From NCBI GenBank assembly GCA_024280395.1, contig JAJRQG010000096.1:45428-109427 (forward strand): DNA of 64,000 nt. Reading direction: 5' to 3'. This DNA comes from Gammaproteobacteria bacterium. GTDB lineage: Bacteria; Pseudomonadota; Gammaproteobacteria; Xanthomonadales; Marinicellaceae. Position numbers and translations under genes: made by a program. Position 1 is the stretch's first letter; each line of letters opens with the position of its first letter. This document shows positions 54,160 to 62,764 of this stretch, one piece after another. The notes under the pieces are model-generated. The model was not told where the DNA came from and searched no databases. It saw only the letters and a list, made by a program, of their open reading frames with translations.

Positions 54160-55134
54160 CTACCCATTGAGTGGCTGGTTTCTTTCACCTACATTAATCA
54201 GCTTTGCTAAAGTGTCCCAAACAGGGCCGCCATTATAGGTATAATCATTGATTTTGATCGTATTGCGTATATGAAAACTGCCGGCACGAGGATAGCTAGC
54301 GTGCGAGCCATCGGCAACATAGACTATTGGATGTGTTTGTCGAACAAATGTTAATTGCTTGCTGGTATAACGTTTGTAATATTCATGCTGCGCATAAATG
54401 GCTTCTACAAATTGTAATTTGCTGTTAACGCTGACTGTTATATGCTCCCAGTCGCCTTCGTGATTAACTGGTCCAACCGAATCGTTGTAAGCATAAAAGA
54501 ACCAATACTGTATGTCATAGCCACGCCTTATTGCTGTGCTTTTTTTGACATGCACATAGGCTTTCCACTCTGATTGGGGTGCGCCTTTGTGGACTTTATC
54601 AGAGGGTTGTAAAAAGAATCTTTTACTGGTATTTGAATACCTTTTGGTTCCTTGATTTCTGCACCCTTTCCAGGTAGCATCTTTATCGCGATGAGATTGT
54701 TTGGCTAGATTGATTTGGTTCACTTGCCCCACATTGAAAATTTTATCATCTCTATTGCACATTCCCTTATTCTCATAACGTAATTGAACCCTTTGCAGAT
54801 ACCAATCAACATTGGCTGGACGTGTCCAATCTTTTCCATTGGGTGGTAATCTTAATATAGGAGCAAATTTTCGGGCCAATGTCATTTCTAAGCTATCGGC
54901 AATGCCATCTTTGTCTGCGTCATTATTTGAACCTCTGTGATCACGTACATCTTTAGAGCGTCTATCGACAACTGTGGGCCTTCTGTGGTCACGAATTATG
55001 GGTGGCGGCCTAGTTTTATCTTTTGACTGTCTGTGGTCTCGGACTACAGATCTTTGATCGGCAATAACCGGTGTTAAACACGACAAGGTTAATAGCAAAC
55101 TCATGATTATAAAACTATATTTTGTAGATTTCAT
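54160..55134 (-). CDS. Exported Vps62-like protein, probably shortened by an in-frame TAG
   Basis: A 324-aa product with signal peptide (FIIMSLLLTLSCLTPVIA). An Arg/His-rich stretch repeats RDHR five times (residues 30-70). A calcium-binding-like NDADKDGIADSLE leads into a Vps62-type domain: YWFFYAYNDSVG, NHEGDWEHITVSVN, VYVADGSHASYPRAG. The TAG falls before a further 33 in-frame codons that look like the natural end, so the protein is probably truncated or read through. It is the last gene of a minus-strand operon from 59896. Confidence 0.8.
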   Translation of the reverse strand: MKSTKYSFIIMSLLLTLSCLTPVIADQRSVVRDHRQSKDKTRPPPIIRDHRRPTVVDRRSKDVRDHRGSNNDADKDGIADSLEMTLARKFAPILRLPPNGKDWTRPANVDWYLQRVQLRYENKGMCNRDDKIFNVGQVNQINLAKQSHRDKDATWKGCRNQGTKRYSNTSKRFFLQPSDKVHKGAPQSEWKAYVHVKKSTAIRRGYDIQYWFFYAYNDSVGPVNHEGDWEHITVSVNSKLQFVEAIYAQHEYYKRYTSKQLTFVRQTHPIVYVADGSHASYPRAGSFHIRNTIKINDYTYNGGPVWDTLAKLINVGERNQPLNG

Positions 55135-55168
55135 ATTTTACCTCTTAGGGATATTTTGATGAATTAGC

Positions 55169-57613
55169 TTACTCAAATCCATCATTAAAAAGAATATTTA
55201 AATCGATAATTCTTGCTGCTCCAGCCTGTGGAGCAATAGTGCTGTCCTCTAACCCAACCAATATTTTATCTCCGAATAAGCTGACAGGTTTGTTTCGATT
55301 AGCACTGAACTGGTCAGTATTCGACCAGGCGTTGTTGCTTAATTTGAAAATATAGGCAGTATTAATACCAGATGCATTGATGACAGCGCGATTACCAACC
55401 AAGCAAACGGCGCTGCCGAATCGAGGGTCAAGGATACCGCCGGTACCGCCGTTAATAGTAAGTCTATCGGTTTGAAGCCAGTTGTTGGCTACATTTTTAA
55501 CAATGTATGCGGTTCCTATATCAAAACTAACAAGGCCATCGTAACCAGGAGCTCCAATTAATCCAGTAAGTCCAGATAAACTGACAGATGCTCCAAAAAG
55601 ATCTCCATCAGAGGCATCATCTGCCGTTATTTTATCCTCTTGAGTCCAGCCACCTACACTTAAACTGAGTTTGAAAACATAAGCAGCGCCAGCATTGGTT
55701 CCGGCATCATCATCTCCTGAAGCGCCAATCAAAACCCGTGTGCCTGATGAGCTGATGGAGGTTCCAAAGAAGTCGTTAGTAGCCGAATTTGCGGCTACTA
55801 ACTTTGAGTCATCTTCCCATTGGTCTGTTGCACTATTGAAAGCAAAAGTATAAACTGCACCAGTATTTAGGTTGTTGCCATTTGCACCCACCACAGCCCA
55901 TGTGCCACCAAAAGTTCTTAAAATACTAACAGCCCCTCCAAACCTATCATCAGTTGACCCATCAAAGGCTGTTAATTTTTGTGATTGCTGCCAGCCATTT
56001 GCTGCCAAATTAAAGACGTAGACAGACCCGGTATAATCATCAGCCGAACTGGCGCCAATTAATGCCAGATCACCATTTAAAAATACAGCGTTTCCAAATC
56101 CATCAAACTGAGCCGAATCATTTGCTGTTATTTTCTTGGCTAATTGCCACTGAGAATCAATGTAATCAAAAATATAGGCGGAACCTGAGTGGGCACTTCC
56201 GTTCTCATTGTCTTGTGGTGCACCAATCAATGCCCGATTGTCTCCCAGACTAACTGAATAGCCAAAATCATCATTGGCAGCACTATCATTGGGCAGTGTT
56301 TTCTCTGTTTGCATCCAATTGTTGCCAATAAAATCAAATACATAAGCAGCCCCTGATTGTAACCCTTGAGTTTCATCATTTTGTGCTCCGATAAATATTC
56401 TATCGGATGAAAGGCTAACAGCCATACCAATACCATTTGTGCTTGCTGTTTGATTGGGTATGACTTTAGTTTCGATCCATGTGTTTCCGATCAAGTTAAA
56501 AACATAGGCTAATCCAGTGTTACTAACATCAGCAAAAGGTGAACCAATCAGTGCGACATCACCCAATAAACTTACCGATTTCCCAAAAAAATCACCGCCT
56601 ATTCCATCACTGGCAATCAGTTTAGTTTCAACCCAATTGCCCAAAATCAAGTCAAATATATAAGCTGACCCTGAATTTGTTCCATTTTGACTATCTTTAT
56701 GTGCGCCAATCAGTGCGCGATCACCGGATAAGCTCACTGAAATTCCGAATTGATCGCCCGCTGTTACCGCAACGGACTCTAGCTTGGATCTAAAAACCCA
56801 ATTGTCTAAAATCAATTCATAAATATAAGCAGAACCACTATCTGTACCATTATCATTGTCACGGTATGCGCCAATTAAGGCCCTATCGCCAGATAAACTA
56901 ACTGAGTATCCAAATAAACCTCCGTTTATTCCATCTGCGGGAATTATTTTTTTTGTTTCTAACCAAATATCTTCTGTCAGAAAGTCGAATATATAGGCTG
57001 AGCCTGTTGCATTGTTGTAGGCGCCAATTAAAGCACGGTCATTGGCAAGACTTACAGAATGACCAAAATAGCTTTGAGACACTGAATCCATTGCTTTTAG
57101 TTTGGTTCTTTGTGTCCAAACACCATTAATCAGTTCATAGATATAGGCTGCACCAGAGTTAGAACCATTATCATTGTCACCTCTTGCCCCAATTAAAGCG
57201 CGATTGCCCAAAAGGCTGACAGAAACACCAAATTTATCATCAATATTTGTATCAGGCGGCTGAAAAAAAGCAGTTTGTTGCCAACTGTTGCCATCAAAAT
57301 CTAAAATATAGGCTATTCCATGATTGAAAAAATTTCCAGGCGAACCGATCAACACCCGATCGCCATCCAGTGAAATACTCGATCCGTATACACCTTGATA
57401 CCCTCCTGGCGTGACAGGCGTTGGATATAACTTTGTTTCTCTTAACGCCGTTTTCAATGACAGCCATTTTTTATCGCTGTAATTATCTGGCCGATTTTCT
57501 TCAAGTGTTTGTTGGATATACTTATTTGCATTGGCCATGAAAGTGGTGAAAGCCATAATTACAGCCAAAAAGGCGAATGGAATGTGTGCTTTTTGTTTTG
57601 TTGAATTCAGCAT
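55169..57613 (-). CDS. Exported FG-GAP/integrin-like propeller protein with C-terminal GFE tag
   Basis: An 814-aa exported protein (signal near FAFLAVIMAFTTFMANA). About a dozen FG-GAP-like repeats of ~50 residues carry FGxSVSLSGDRALIGA and (G/N)SGSAYI(Y/F), as in KFGVSVSLLGNRALIGARGD. Asp-rich loops (DNDNGTDSG) resemble calcium-binding integrin repeats. The protein ends NILFNDGFE. A truncated copy of its last 41 codons lies at 53676-53799. It starts 26 bp after the small tagged protein gene, same operon. Confidence 0.85.
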   Translation of the reverse strand: MLNSTKQKAHIPFAFLAVIMAFTTFMANANKYIQQTLEENRPDNYSDKKWLSLKTALRETKLYPTPVTPGGYQGVYGSSISLDGDRVLIGSPGNFFNHGIAYILDFDGNSWQQTAFFQPPDTNIDDKFGVSVSLLGNRALIGARGDNDNGSNSGAAYIYELINGVWTQRTKLKAMDSVSQSYFGHSVSLANDRALIGAYNNATGSAYIFDFLTEDIWLETKKIIPADGINGGLFGYSVSLSGDRALIGAYRDNDNGTDSGSAYIYELILDNWVFRSKLESVAVTAGDQFGISVSLSGDRALIGAHKDSQNGTNSGSAYIFDLILGNWVETKLIASDGIGGDFFGKSVSLLGDVALIGSPFADVSNTGLAYVFNLIGNTWIETKVIPNQTASTNGIGMAVSLSSDRIFIGAQNDETQGLQSGAAYVFDFIGNNWMQTEKTLPNDSAANDDFGYSVSLGDNRALIGAPQDNENGSAHSGSAYIFDYIDSQWQLAKKITANDSAQFDGFGNAVFLNGDLALIGASSADDYTGSVYVFNLAANGWQQSQKLTAFDGSTDDRFGGAVSILRTFGGTWAVVGANGNNLNTGAVYTFAFNSATDQWEDDSKLVAANSATNDFFGTSISSSGTRVLIGASGDDDAGTNAGAAYVFKLSLSVGGWTQEDKITADDASDGDLFGASVSLSGLTGLIGAPGYDGLVSFDIGTAYIVKNVANNWLQTDRLTINGGTGGILDPRFGSAVCLVGNRAVINASGINTAYIFKLSNNAWSNTDQFSANRNKPVSLFGDKILVGLEDSTIAPQAGAARIIDLNILFNDGFE

Positions 57614-57639
57614 AATTGCTCCTTGAAATTGTTATTTAT

Positions 57640-57903
57640 TTACTCAAATCCATTGTTGAAAATAAGATCATCTCTTGGAATCACTAGCGAATGGTTCCAA
57701 AAACCACCTGCCAAAGAAAAATCACCACCTTCCAATACATCGTTGGCATCGACTTGCCCGATGGTGCCGGTTAGCATGAAATTACCTCCGCTAGATTTTC
57801 CACCACCACTGGCAATGGTTGATTTTTGTATGGTAAAATTCCCACCTGTTTGGGTGTTGCCCAATCCCGATACGATCAACCCCATTAATATTAACTTTTT
57901 CAT
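57640..57903 (-). CDS. Small exported Gly/Ser-rich protein with C-terminal GFE tag
   Basis: An 87-aa exported protein (MKKLILMGLIVSGLGNTQTG), paralogous to 51492-51752: GGNFTIQKSTIASGGG, GTIGQVDANDVLEGGDFSL, AGGFW and the ending DLIFNNGFE. It lies between the propeller gene and the FG-GAP gene in one minus-strand operon. Two copies, both beside a propeller gene, suggest a functional pair. Confidence 0.75.
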   Translation of the reverse strand: MKKLILMGLIVSGLGNTQTGGNFTIQKSTIASGGGKSSGGNFMLTGTIGQVDANDVLEGGDFSLAGGFWNHSLVIPRDDLIFNNGFE

Positions 57904-57938
57904 ATTCTTAGTCCTTTTGTATTTCTTTCTTGTCGTAG

Positions 57939-57954
57939 GGTGGGCTTGCCCACC
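57939..57954. repeat. Short palindrome GGTGGGCTTGCCCACC
   Basis: A perfect 16-base palindrome in the 169-bp spacer between the propeller gene and the small tagged gene. Such GTGGGC/GCCCAC units are common dispersed elements. Confidence 0.6.
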
Positions 57955-58072
57955 ACAATCAACGACATTTACTCTTTGTTATAAAACCTCGCATCCTAAT
58001 ATTGTTGTCACCAATGTGCATCAATCAAAGTCAATTACTCTAACCCCATTGATATGAAGCTCATGATTTTCT

Positions 58073-59896
58073 CTAATTACTACACCTTTCATCACCACAA
58101 CTATAGAATTTTAATTGACCATTAGTGCTATCATAATAACTAATAACCGGATTGCCATTGGTACCTATGGCGATACTGGTGTATTGACCAACACTACTAT
58201 TTGCGTCTAATATGTTTATATTATTTCCCGATGTACAACTAACATTGCCACATTTGATTATTTTCAAATCATCATTAGTCTCATCATAATAACTAATAAC
58301 TGGATTACCATCGGCGCCTATGGCAATACTGGTGAATAAACCAATATCACCATTTGAGTCTAATATGCTTATGCTATTTCCCGATGAACAACCGGAATTA
58401 CCGCATTTGACTATTTTTAAACCATTAATGACGTCATAATAACTAATAACTGGATTACCATCGGTGCCTATGGCTATACTGTTGTAATAACCAATGAGAG
58501 AAGTTGCCTCTATTGTGATTATGCTATTTCCTAGTGCACAACTGGCATCAAAGCATTTGACTGTTTTTAATTGTTGATTAGTGTTATCAAAATAGCTAAT
58601 AACTGGATAACCATCGGAGCCTATGGCGATACTGGTGTATTGACCAACATCACCATTTGAGGCTATTGTCCTTATGATGTTTCCCGATGTACAACTAGCA
58701 TCACCACATTTGACTATTTTTAAATTACCATTAGTGCTATCATAATAACTAATAACCGGATTATCATCGGTGCCTATGTCGATACTGGTGTACAGACCAA
58801 CAACACCAGTTGCGTCTAATGTGTTGATGGTGTTTCCCGATGTACAACTGGCATTACCGCATTTGACTATTTTTAAATAGCCATTAAAAAAATCATAATA
58901 ACTAATAACCGGATTACCATCAGCGCCTATGGCGATACTGGTGTATTTACCAACAAAGCCAGTTGAGTCTAATGTGTTTATGGTATTTCCAGATGTGCAA
59001 TTGGCATTACCACATTTGACTACTTTTAAATCACTATTGGTGTCATCAAAATAACTAATAACCGGATTACCATCGGTGCCTATGGCGATACTGGTGTATT
59101 GACCAACATTACCAGTTGAGTCTAAAGCACTCTTTGCACCAATAGGTATACGTGCACAAATCACATTGCCCGTTTGAGAAATACTGGTGAGGTATTCTGG
59201 AAAAATACAACTGCCGATAATACGTTGTTGAATTTGATTGGTATCCACATCATTGCTTTGGATAGTACCATCGACAATATCGGCAGATGTAACGCTGATG
59301 ATACCAACTGTTTCTGCCACACAAACAGCAGTGCCATCTTGATTAACCGATTGCATAAACTCTCCTGCTGAACATACGCTGGTCACCCGTCGCTGTACTT
59401 GCGATGCTATGATTTCAGTGGTGCCCACAGCACTTGGCCCGATATCTGCGGCCGTAATTGATTCATCCAAGATTTCTATATCGCTAATGGCTCCTGCATC
59501 GACAAATTTTGCATGGATGGCATAGGGTGTTGCGGTAACTTGTTGGCGCGGCAACAGCTGTTGATAACCGCCAGTGGAAGTACCAATGCGCACACTGATT
59601 TCTAACCACACCTTATCGCCCATAAAAGGTTCATTACCCAAGATACTGTAATCAATTTTGGTGGTAAAAATGCCATTACTTACTTGTACATTATCTGCAT
59701 TAAACTGGCCAAGATTATTACCTATGCCATCACTTTCGGCATCAAATGCGACAAATTTAAAATCAAACACACCATCATGGGGATTGCCATTGCTGTCGTT
59801 GAGTTCGCCTTGGTAGGTAAACTCATCCCCCAAAGGTATTGCATACAAGCTGCTCCAGCTGATGGCAATTAATGTTATTAATATTAACCTTTTCAT
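58073..59896 (-). CDS. Exported seven-repeat propeller protein with fibre-like N-terminus
   Basis: A 607-aa paralogue of 51771-53633. Signal peptide (MKRLILITLIAISWSSLYA), an N-terminal beta-domain (FTYQGELNDSNGNPHDG, LLPRQQVTATPYAIHAKF), a linker with SEIxAxxVQRRV, then seven near-identical ~50-residue repeats: YTSIAIGTDGNPVISYYD, then LKIVKCGNASCTSGN. The repeats are more alike than in the paralogue, implying recent expansion or homogenisation. First gene of a four-gene operon with the small tagged, FG-GAP and Vps62-like proteins. Confidence 0.82.
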   Translation of the reverse strand: MKRLILITLIAISWSSLYAIPLGDEFTYQGELNDSNGNPHDGVFDFKFVAFDAESDGIGNNLGQFNADNVQVSNGIFTTKIDYSILGNEPFMGDKVWLEISVRIGTSTGGYQQLLPRQQVTATPYAIHAKFVDAGAISDIEILDESITAADIGPSAVGTTEIIASQVQRRVTSVCSAGEFMQSVNQDGTAVCVAETVGIISVTSADIVDGTIQSNDVDTNQIQQRIIGSCIFPEYLTSISQTGNVICARIPIGAKSALDSTGNVGQYTSIAIGTDGNPVISYFDDTNSDLKVVKCGNANCTSGNTINTLDSTGFVGKYTSIAIGADGNPVISYYDFFNGYLKIVKCGNASCTSGNTINTLDATGVVGLYTSIDIGTDDNPVISYYDSTNGNLKIVKCGDASCTSGNIIRTIASNGDVGQYTSIAIGSDGYPVISYFDNTNQQLKTVKCFDASCALGNSIITIEATSLIGYYNSIAIGTDGNPVISYYDVINGLKIVKCGNSGCSSGNSISILDSNGDIGLFTSIAIGADGNPVISYYDETNDDLKIIKCGNVSCTSGNNINILDANSSVGQYTSIAIGTNGNPVISYYDSTNGQLKFYSCGDERCSN

Positions 59897-59986
59897 GTTC
59901 TTACTCCTTATTTTTTTGTTTCTTTTATTGTTTGTTCATTTACCTGTCAAATCTGTAGATATTTAACCAAAGTAGAGACTTTTAAA

Positions 59987-60007
59987 CATGAAGATTATCT
60001 AATGATT
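59987..60007 (-). promoter_or_regulatory. CTTCATG operator upstream of the four-gene exported-protein operon
   Basis: Minus strand: AATCATTAGAT then AATCTTCATG, 11-bp period. It lies 90 nt before the 59896 start, farther than the others, in the divergent spacer shared with the regulator at 60085. Confidence 0.68.
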
Positions 60008-60084
60008 GTCTAATATTTTCATTTTCCATTAGGCTTAATCTGATATAATAAATTTCTTATATAAGTTAAGGGTTAACCTGTTCA

Positions 60085-61944
60085 GTGATTTACACTTTTA
60101 AAAACTTTACAATCAATACAGATAATTTTCAATTGTTGAAAAATGATGAACCTCTGTCAATTGAGCCTCAAGTGTTTAACATTATTCTCTATCTTGTCGA
60201 AAACCAAAAAAGAGTTGTTTCACGCCAAGAATTATTGGAGGCCATTTGGAAAGACAAAATTGTGTCTGATTCTTCAATCAGTAACCACATTAAATCTGCG
60301 CGCAAAGTGCTCGGTGATGATGGACAAAAACAAGCAGTGATTAGGACCATACATGGAAGAGGTTATCAATTTATTGCCATGTGTGAAATTGAAGAAAAGC
60401 GCGAAGTAGGATTTGAAGCAGATTTAAATACAAAAAAAACAAATATAAGCAAACCAAACTTACTCAAGACTTTGCAGTTGCTTGTCTTGATGTTGGTGGT
60501 TTTAATCAGTGTTTGGCTATTAAAACCAAAGACAGAAGGCGTGGACTCGGTTGACTCACAGGACAAGTCAATTGCAGTATTGGCATTTAAAGATTTTAGC
60601 CCAGGTTCAGATCAAGCCTATTTTGCCGAAGGCATGAGCGAAGAACTACTTAATTTGTTTACTCGAATACCGGGTTTACGTGTTGCCAGTCGTACATCCT
60701 CCTTTTCGTTTAAAAATAAAGATGTTACCTTGAAGCAAATAGGCACTGAACTGAATGTAAATTATGTTATAGAAGGCAGTGTTAGGAAATCGGGTACGCA
60801 ATTGAGGGTTACCGTACAACTGATACGTGTAAATGATGAATCTCATATTTGGTCAGAAACCTATGACCATGATGTGCAAGATATATTTGAAATCCAGGAT
60901 GAAATCGCAATAGCCGTAACTGAACAATTGAAAATTAATTTAACAAAAGGCATGGTTAAATCAACCCCAGTTGATCCAGCTGCTTATACATTATACTTAC
61001 AAGCCATTTATTTGTTAAAAGAAAACACCCAAAAGTCAATTACAAAAGCATTGAAGTTAATTGGTGATTCAATTGCAATTGATGCCAATTACGCCCCAGC
61101 ATGGACAGTGTATAGCCGAATTTTATATACGGTTGCTGTTTATTCGTATAAAAAAGAGAACAAAGGTGCATTTATGTTGGCGAAACAAGCAGTGATAAAA
61201 GCCATAGAAATAGATCCAAGCTATGCCAAAGCCTATGGACAAATGGTTCTTATAAATTTACTAGAATGGGACATGCAAGCAGCACAAAAGAACATAAATA
61301 AAGCCATAAGTTTAAATGAGAAGAGCTCTTCAATAATAGGTGTTGCGTCTTATCATTTGCAGCTTACTGGTCAATTGGCAAAAAATATAACAATGTTAGA
61401 AAATGCCATTGAGTTAGATCCGCTAAATGATATCCATTATCTTAATCTTGGTATTGTTTATCTCTTGTTATACCGTTTGGATGAAGCCTATAGTTCGATT
61501 GAAAAATATGAATATTTTCACCCAAAAGCTGTAGCAATGCATGCCATGAAAAGCCATGTTTTACTTGCTATGGGTAAAAACAAAGAGGCATTGATTGAAG
61601 CCAACAAAGAAGTCAATGACTATTGGAAACTCAGTACATTGGGTTTTGCAACTTATGCCAATGGAGATTTAGATAGAGCGGATGAGATATTAGATGAATT
61701 GATTGATGTTTACGGAAGTAACTTGCCAGGGCATATTGCCAGTTTGTATGCTTTTAGGAATGATTCAGATAATGCCTTTAAATGGCTAGAAATTTCATAT
61801 GAGAGGCATCAACCTGGATTAATTCATGTGATTAATTTTCAATCACTGCGAAACCTTTGGAGTGATCCCCGTTGGGATGTTTTTATCAATAAAATTGGAC
61901 TGCAAAAAGGCCATTGGTTACTGGAAAAACGATTGGATGGTTAA
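60085..61944 (+). CDS. CadC-like membrane regulator: winged helix-TM-TolB-like-TPR
   Basis: A 619-aa paralogue with a GTG start at 60085 (MIYTFKNFTINTDNF), aligning with the others. Winged helix 1-98 (VFNIILYLVENQKRVVSRQE, IRTIHGRGYQFIAMC); transmembrane helix at about 131-149 (LQLLVLMLVVLISVWLL). The TolB-like domain is of the SIAVLAFKDFSPGSDQAYF subtype with YVIEGSVRKSG, as in the 36195 and 62765 proteins. TPRs follow. Divergent from the propeller operon. Confidence 0.88.
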   Translation: MIYTFKNFTINTDNFQLLKNDEPLSIEPQVFNIILYLVENQKRVVSRQELLEAIWKDKIVSDSSISNHIKSARKVLGDDGQKQAVIRTIHGRGYQFIAMCEIEEKREVGFEADLNTKKTNISKPNLLKTLQLLVLMLVVLISVWLLKPKTEGVDSVDSQDKSIAVLAFKDFSPGSDQAYFAEGMSEELLNLFTRIPGLRVASRTSSFSFKNKDVTLKQIGTELNVNYVIEGSVRKSGTQLRVTVQLIRVNDESHIWSETYDHDVQDIFEIQDEIAIAVTEQLKINLTKGMVKSTPVDPAAYTLYLQAIYLLKENTQKSITKALKLIGDSIAIDANYAPAWTVYSRILYTVAVYSYKKENKGAFMLAKQAVIKAIEIDPSYAKAYGQMVLINLLEWDMQAAQKNINKAISLNEKSSSIIGVASYHLQLTGQLAKNITMLENAIELDPLNDIHYLNLGIVYLLLYRLDEAYSSIEKYEYFHPKAVAMHAMKSHVLLAMGKNKEALIEANKEVNDYWKLSTLGFATYANGDLDRADEILDELIDVYGSNLPGHIASLYAFRNDSDNAFKWLEISYERHQPGLIHVINFQSLRNLWSDPRWDVFINKIGLQKGHWLLEKRLDG

Positions 61945-61969
61945 ATGTTTAGAACTTTGTTGTAATCGT

Positions 61970-62764
61970 TTAAATCTGAGCCAGTTGCAGTTTTTTCACT
62001 AGCCAATGGCCATTAGGGAATTTCATTTTCCTAATAATTTCTTGCCAACGGGGGTCGTTGTGCATTTTTCTAAATTCAGGATAATTTAACAATGCAATCA
62101 AAGAAGGGTCGTTTAAATCAATGGCTTTAAACAATGCTTCAAATGACTTGTTAATCTCTCCTCGAAAAGCGTAAATACGCGCGATATTGCCTTGTTCTGT
62201 TTCACCGCCCTCATCAATGAATTGTTTAAGTAGTTTATTGGCTTGTTGGTAATCACCCACTGCAAATAATGCCAAGTTCATTGCATATAAATTCCAAAAA
62301 GGGTCTTTTTCTTTTTTAGCGTGTTCTAGTGCCTGTTGATTTTTTCCCATTGCCAGAGAGACTATACATAAATTGAATTGTAGGACTTCAGTATTTGGAA
62401 TATGTTTTTCGAATTTTTGATAAGCATTATAGGCAGAATCTTGCTGATTTAAAATGTGATTTATATAACCTATACCCAATAAATTAGGGTAGTATTTGGG
62501 ATCAATAAGATTAATTTGTTTATGAATTTCAAGTGCCCGAATTAAATTGCCAGAGTAAGCCATGATATGAGCTGCTACGTTTAGTATATAAGTATTTTTG
62601 CTATCCAAAGCTAATGCTTTTTGAATTATTTTATTGGCCTCAGAAAAATGTTTTTGGCTGTTTTCTATCCGCGCCAATGTTGCATAAGATAAGGCATAAT
62701 TTGGGTCTAATTTAATCGCTTTATCGGCAGCAAACCTTGAGGTTTTATCTCCTTCAATTATTGG
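61970..62764 (-). pseudogene. Distal TPR part of the interrupted regulator
   Basis: In the same frame as 62765-63814 and directly after its TAA: 264 sense codons beginning PIIEGDKTSRFAADKAIKLD, continuing as TPRs (ANKIIQKALALDSKNTYILN) and ending with the paralogue-like WQEIIRKMKFPNGHWLVKKL. An internal ATG at 62677 could start a separate 235-aa product, but homology shows this is the second half of one regulator gene. Confidence 0.8.
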
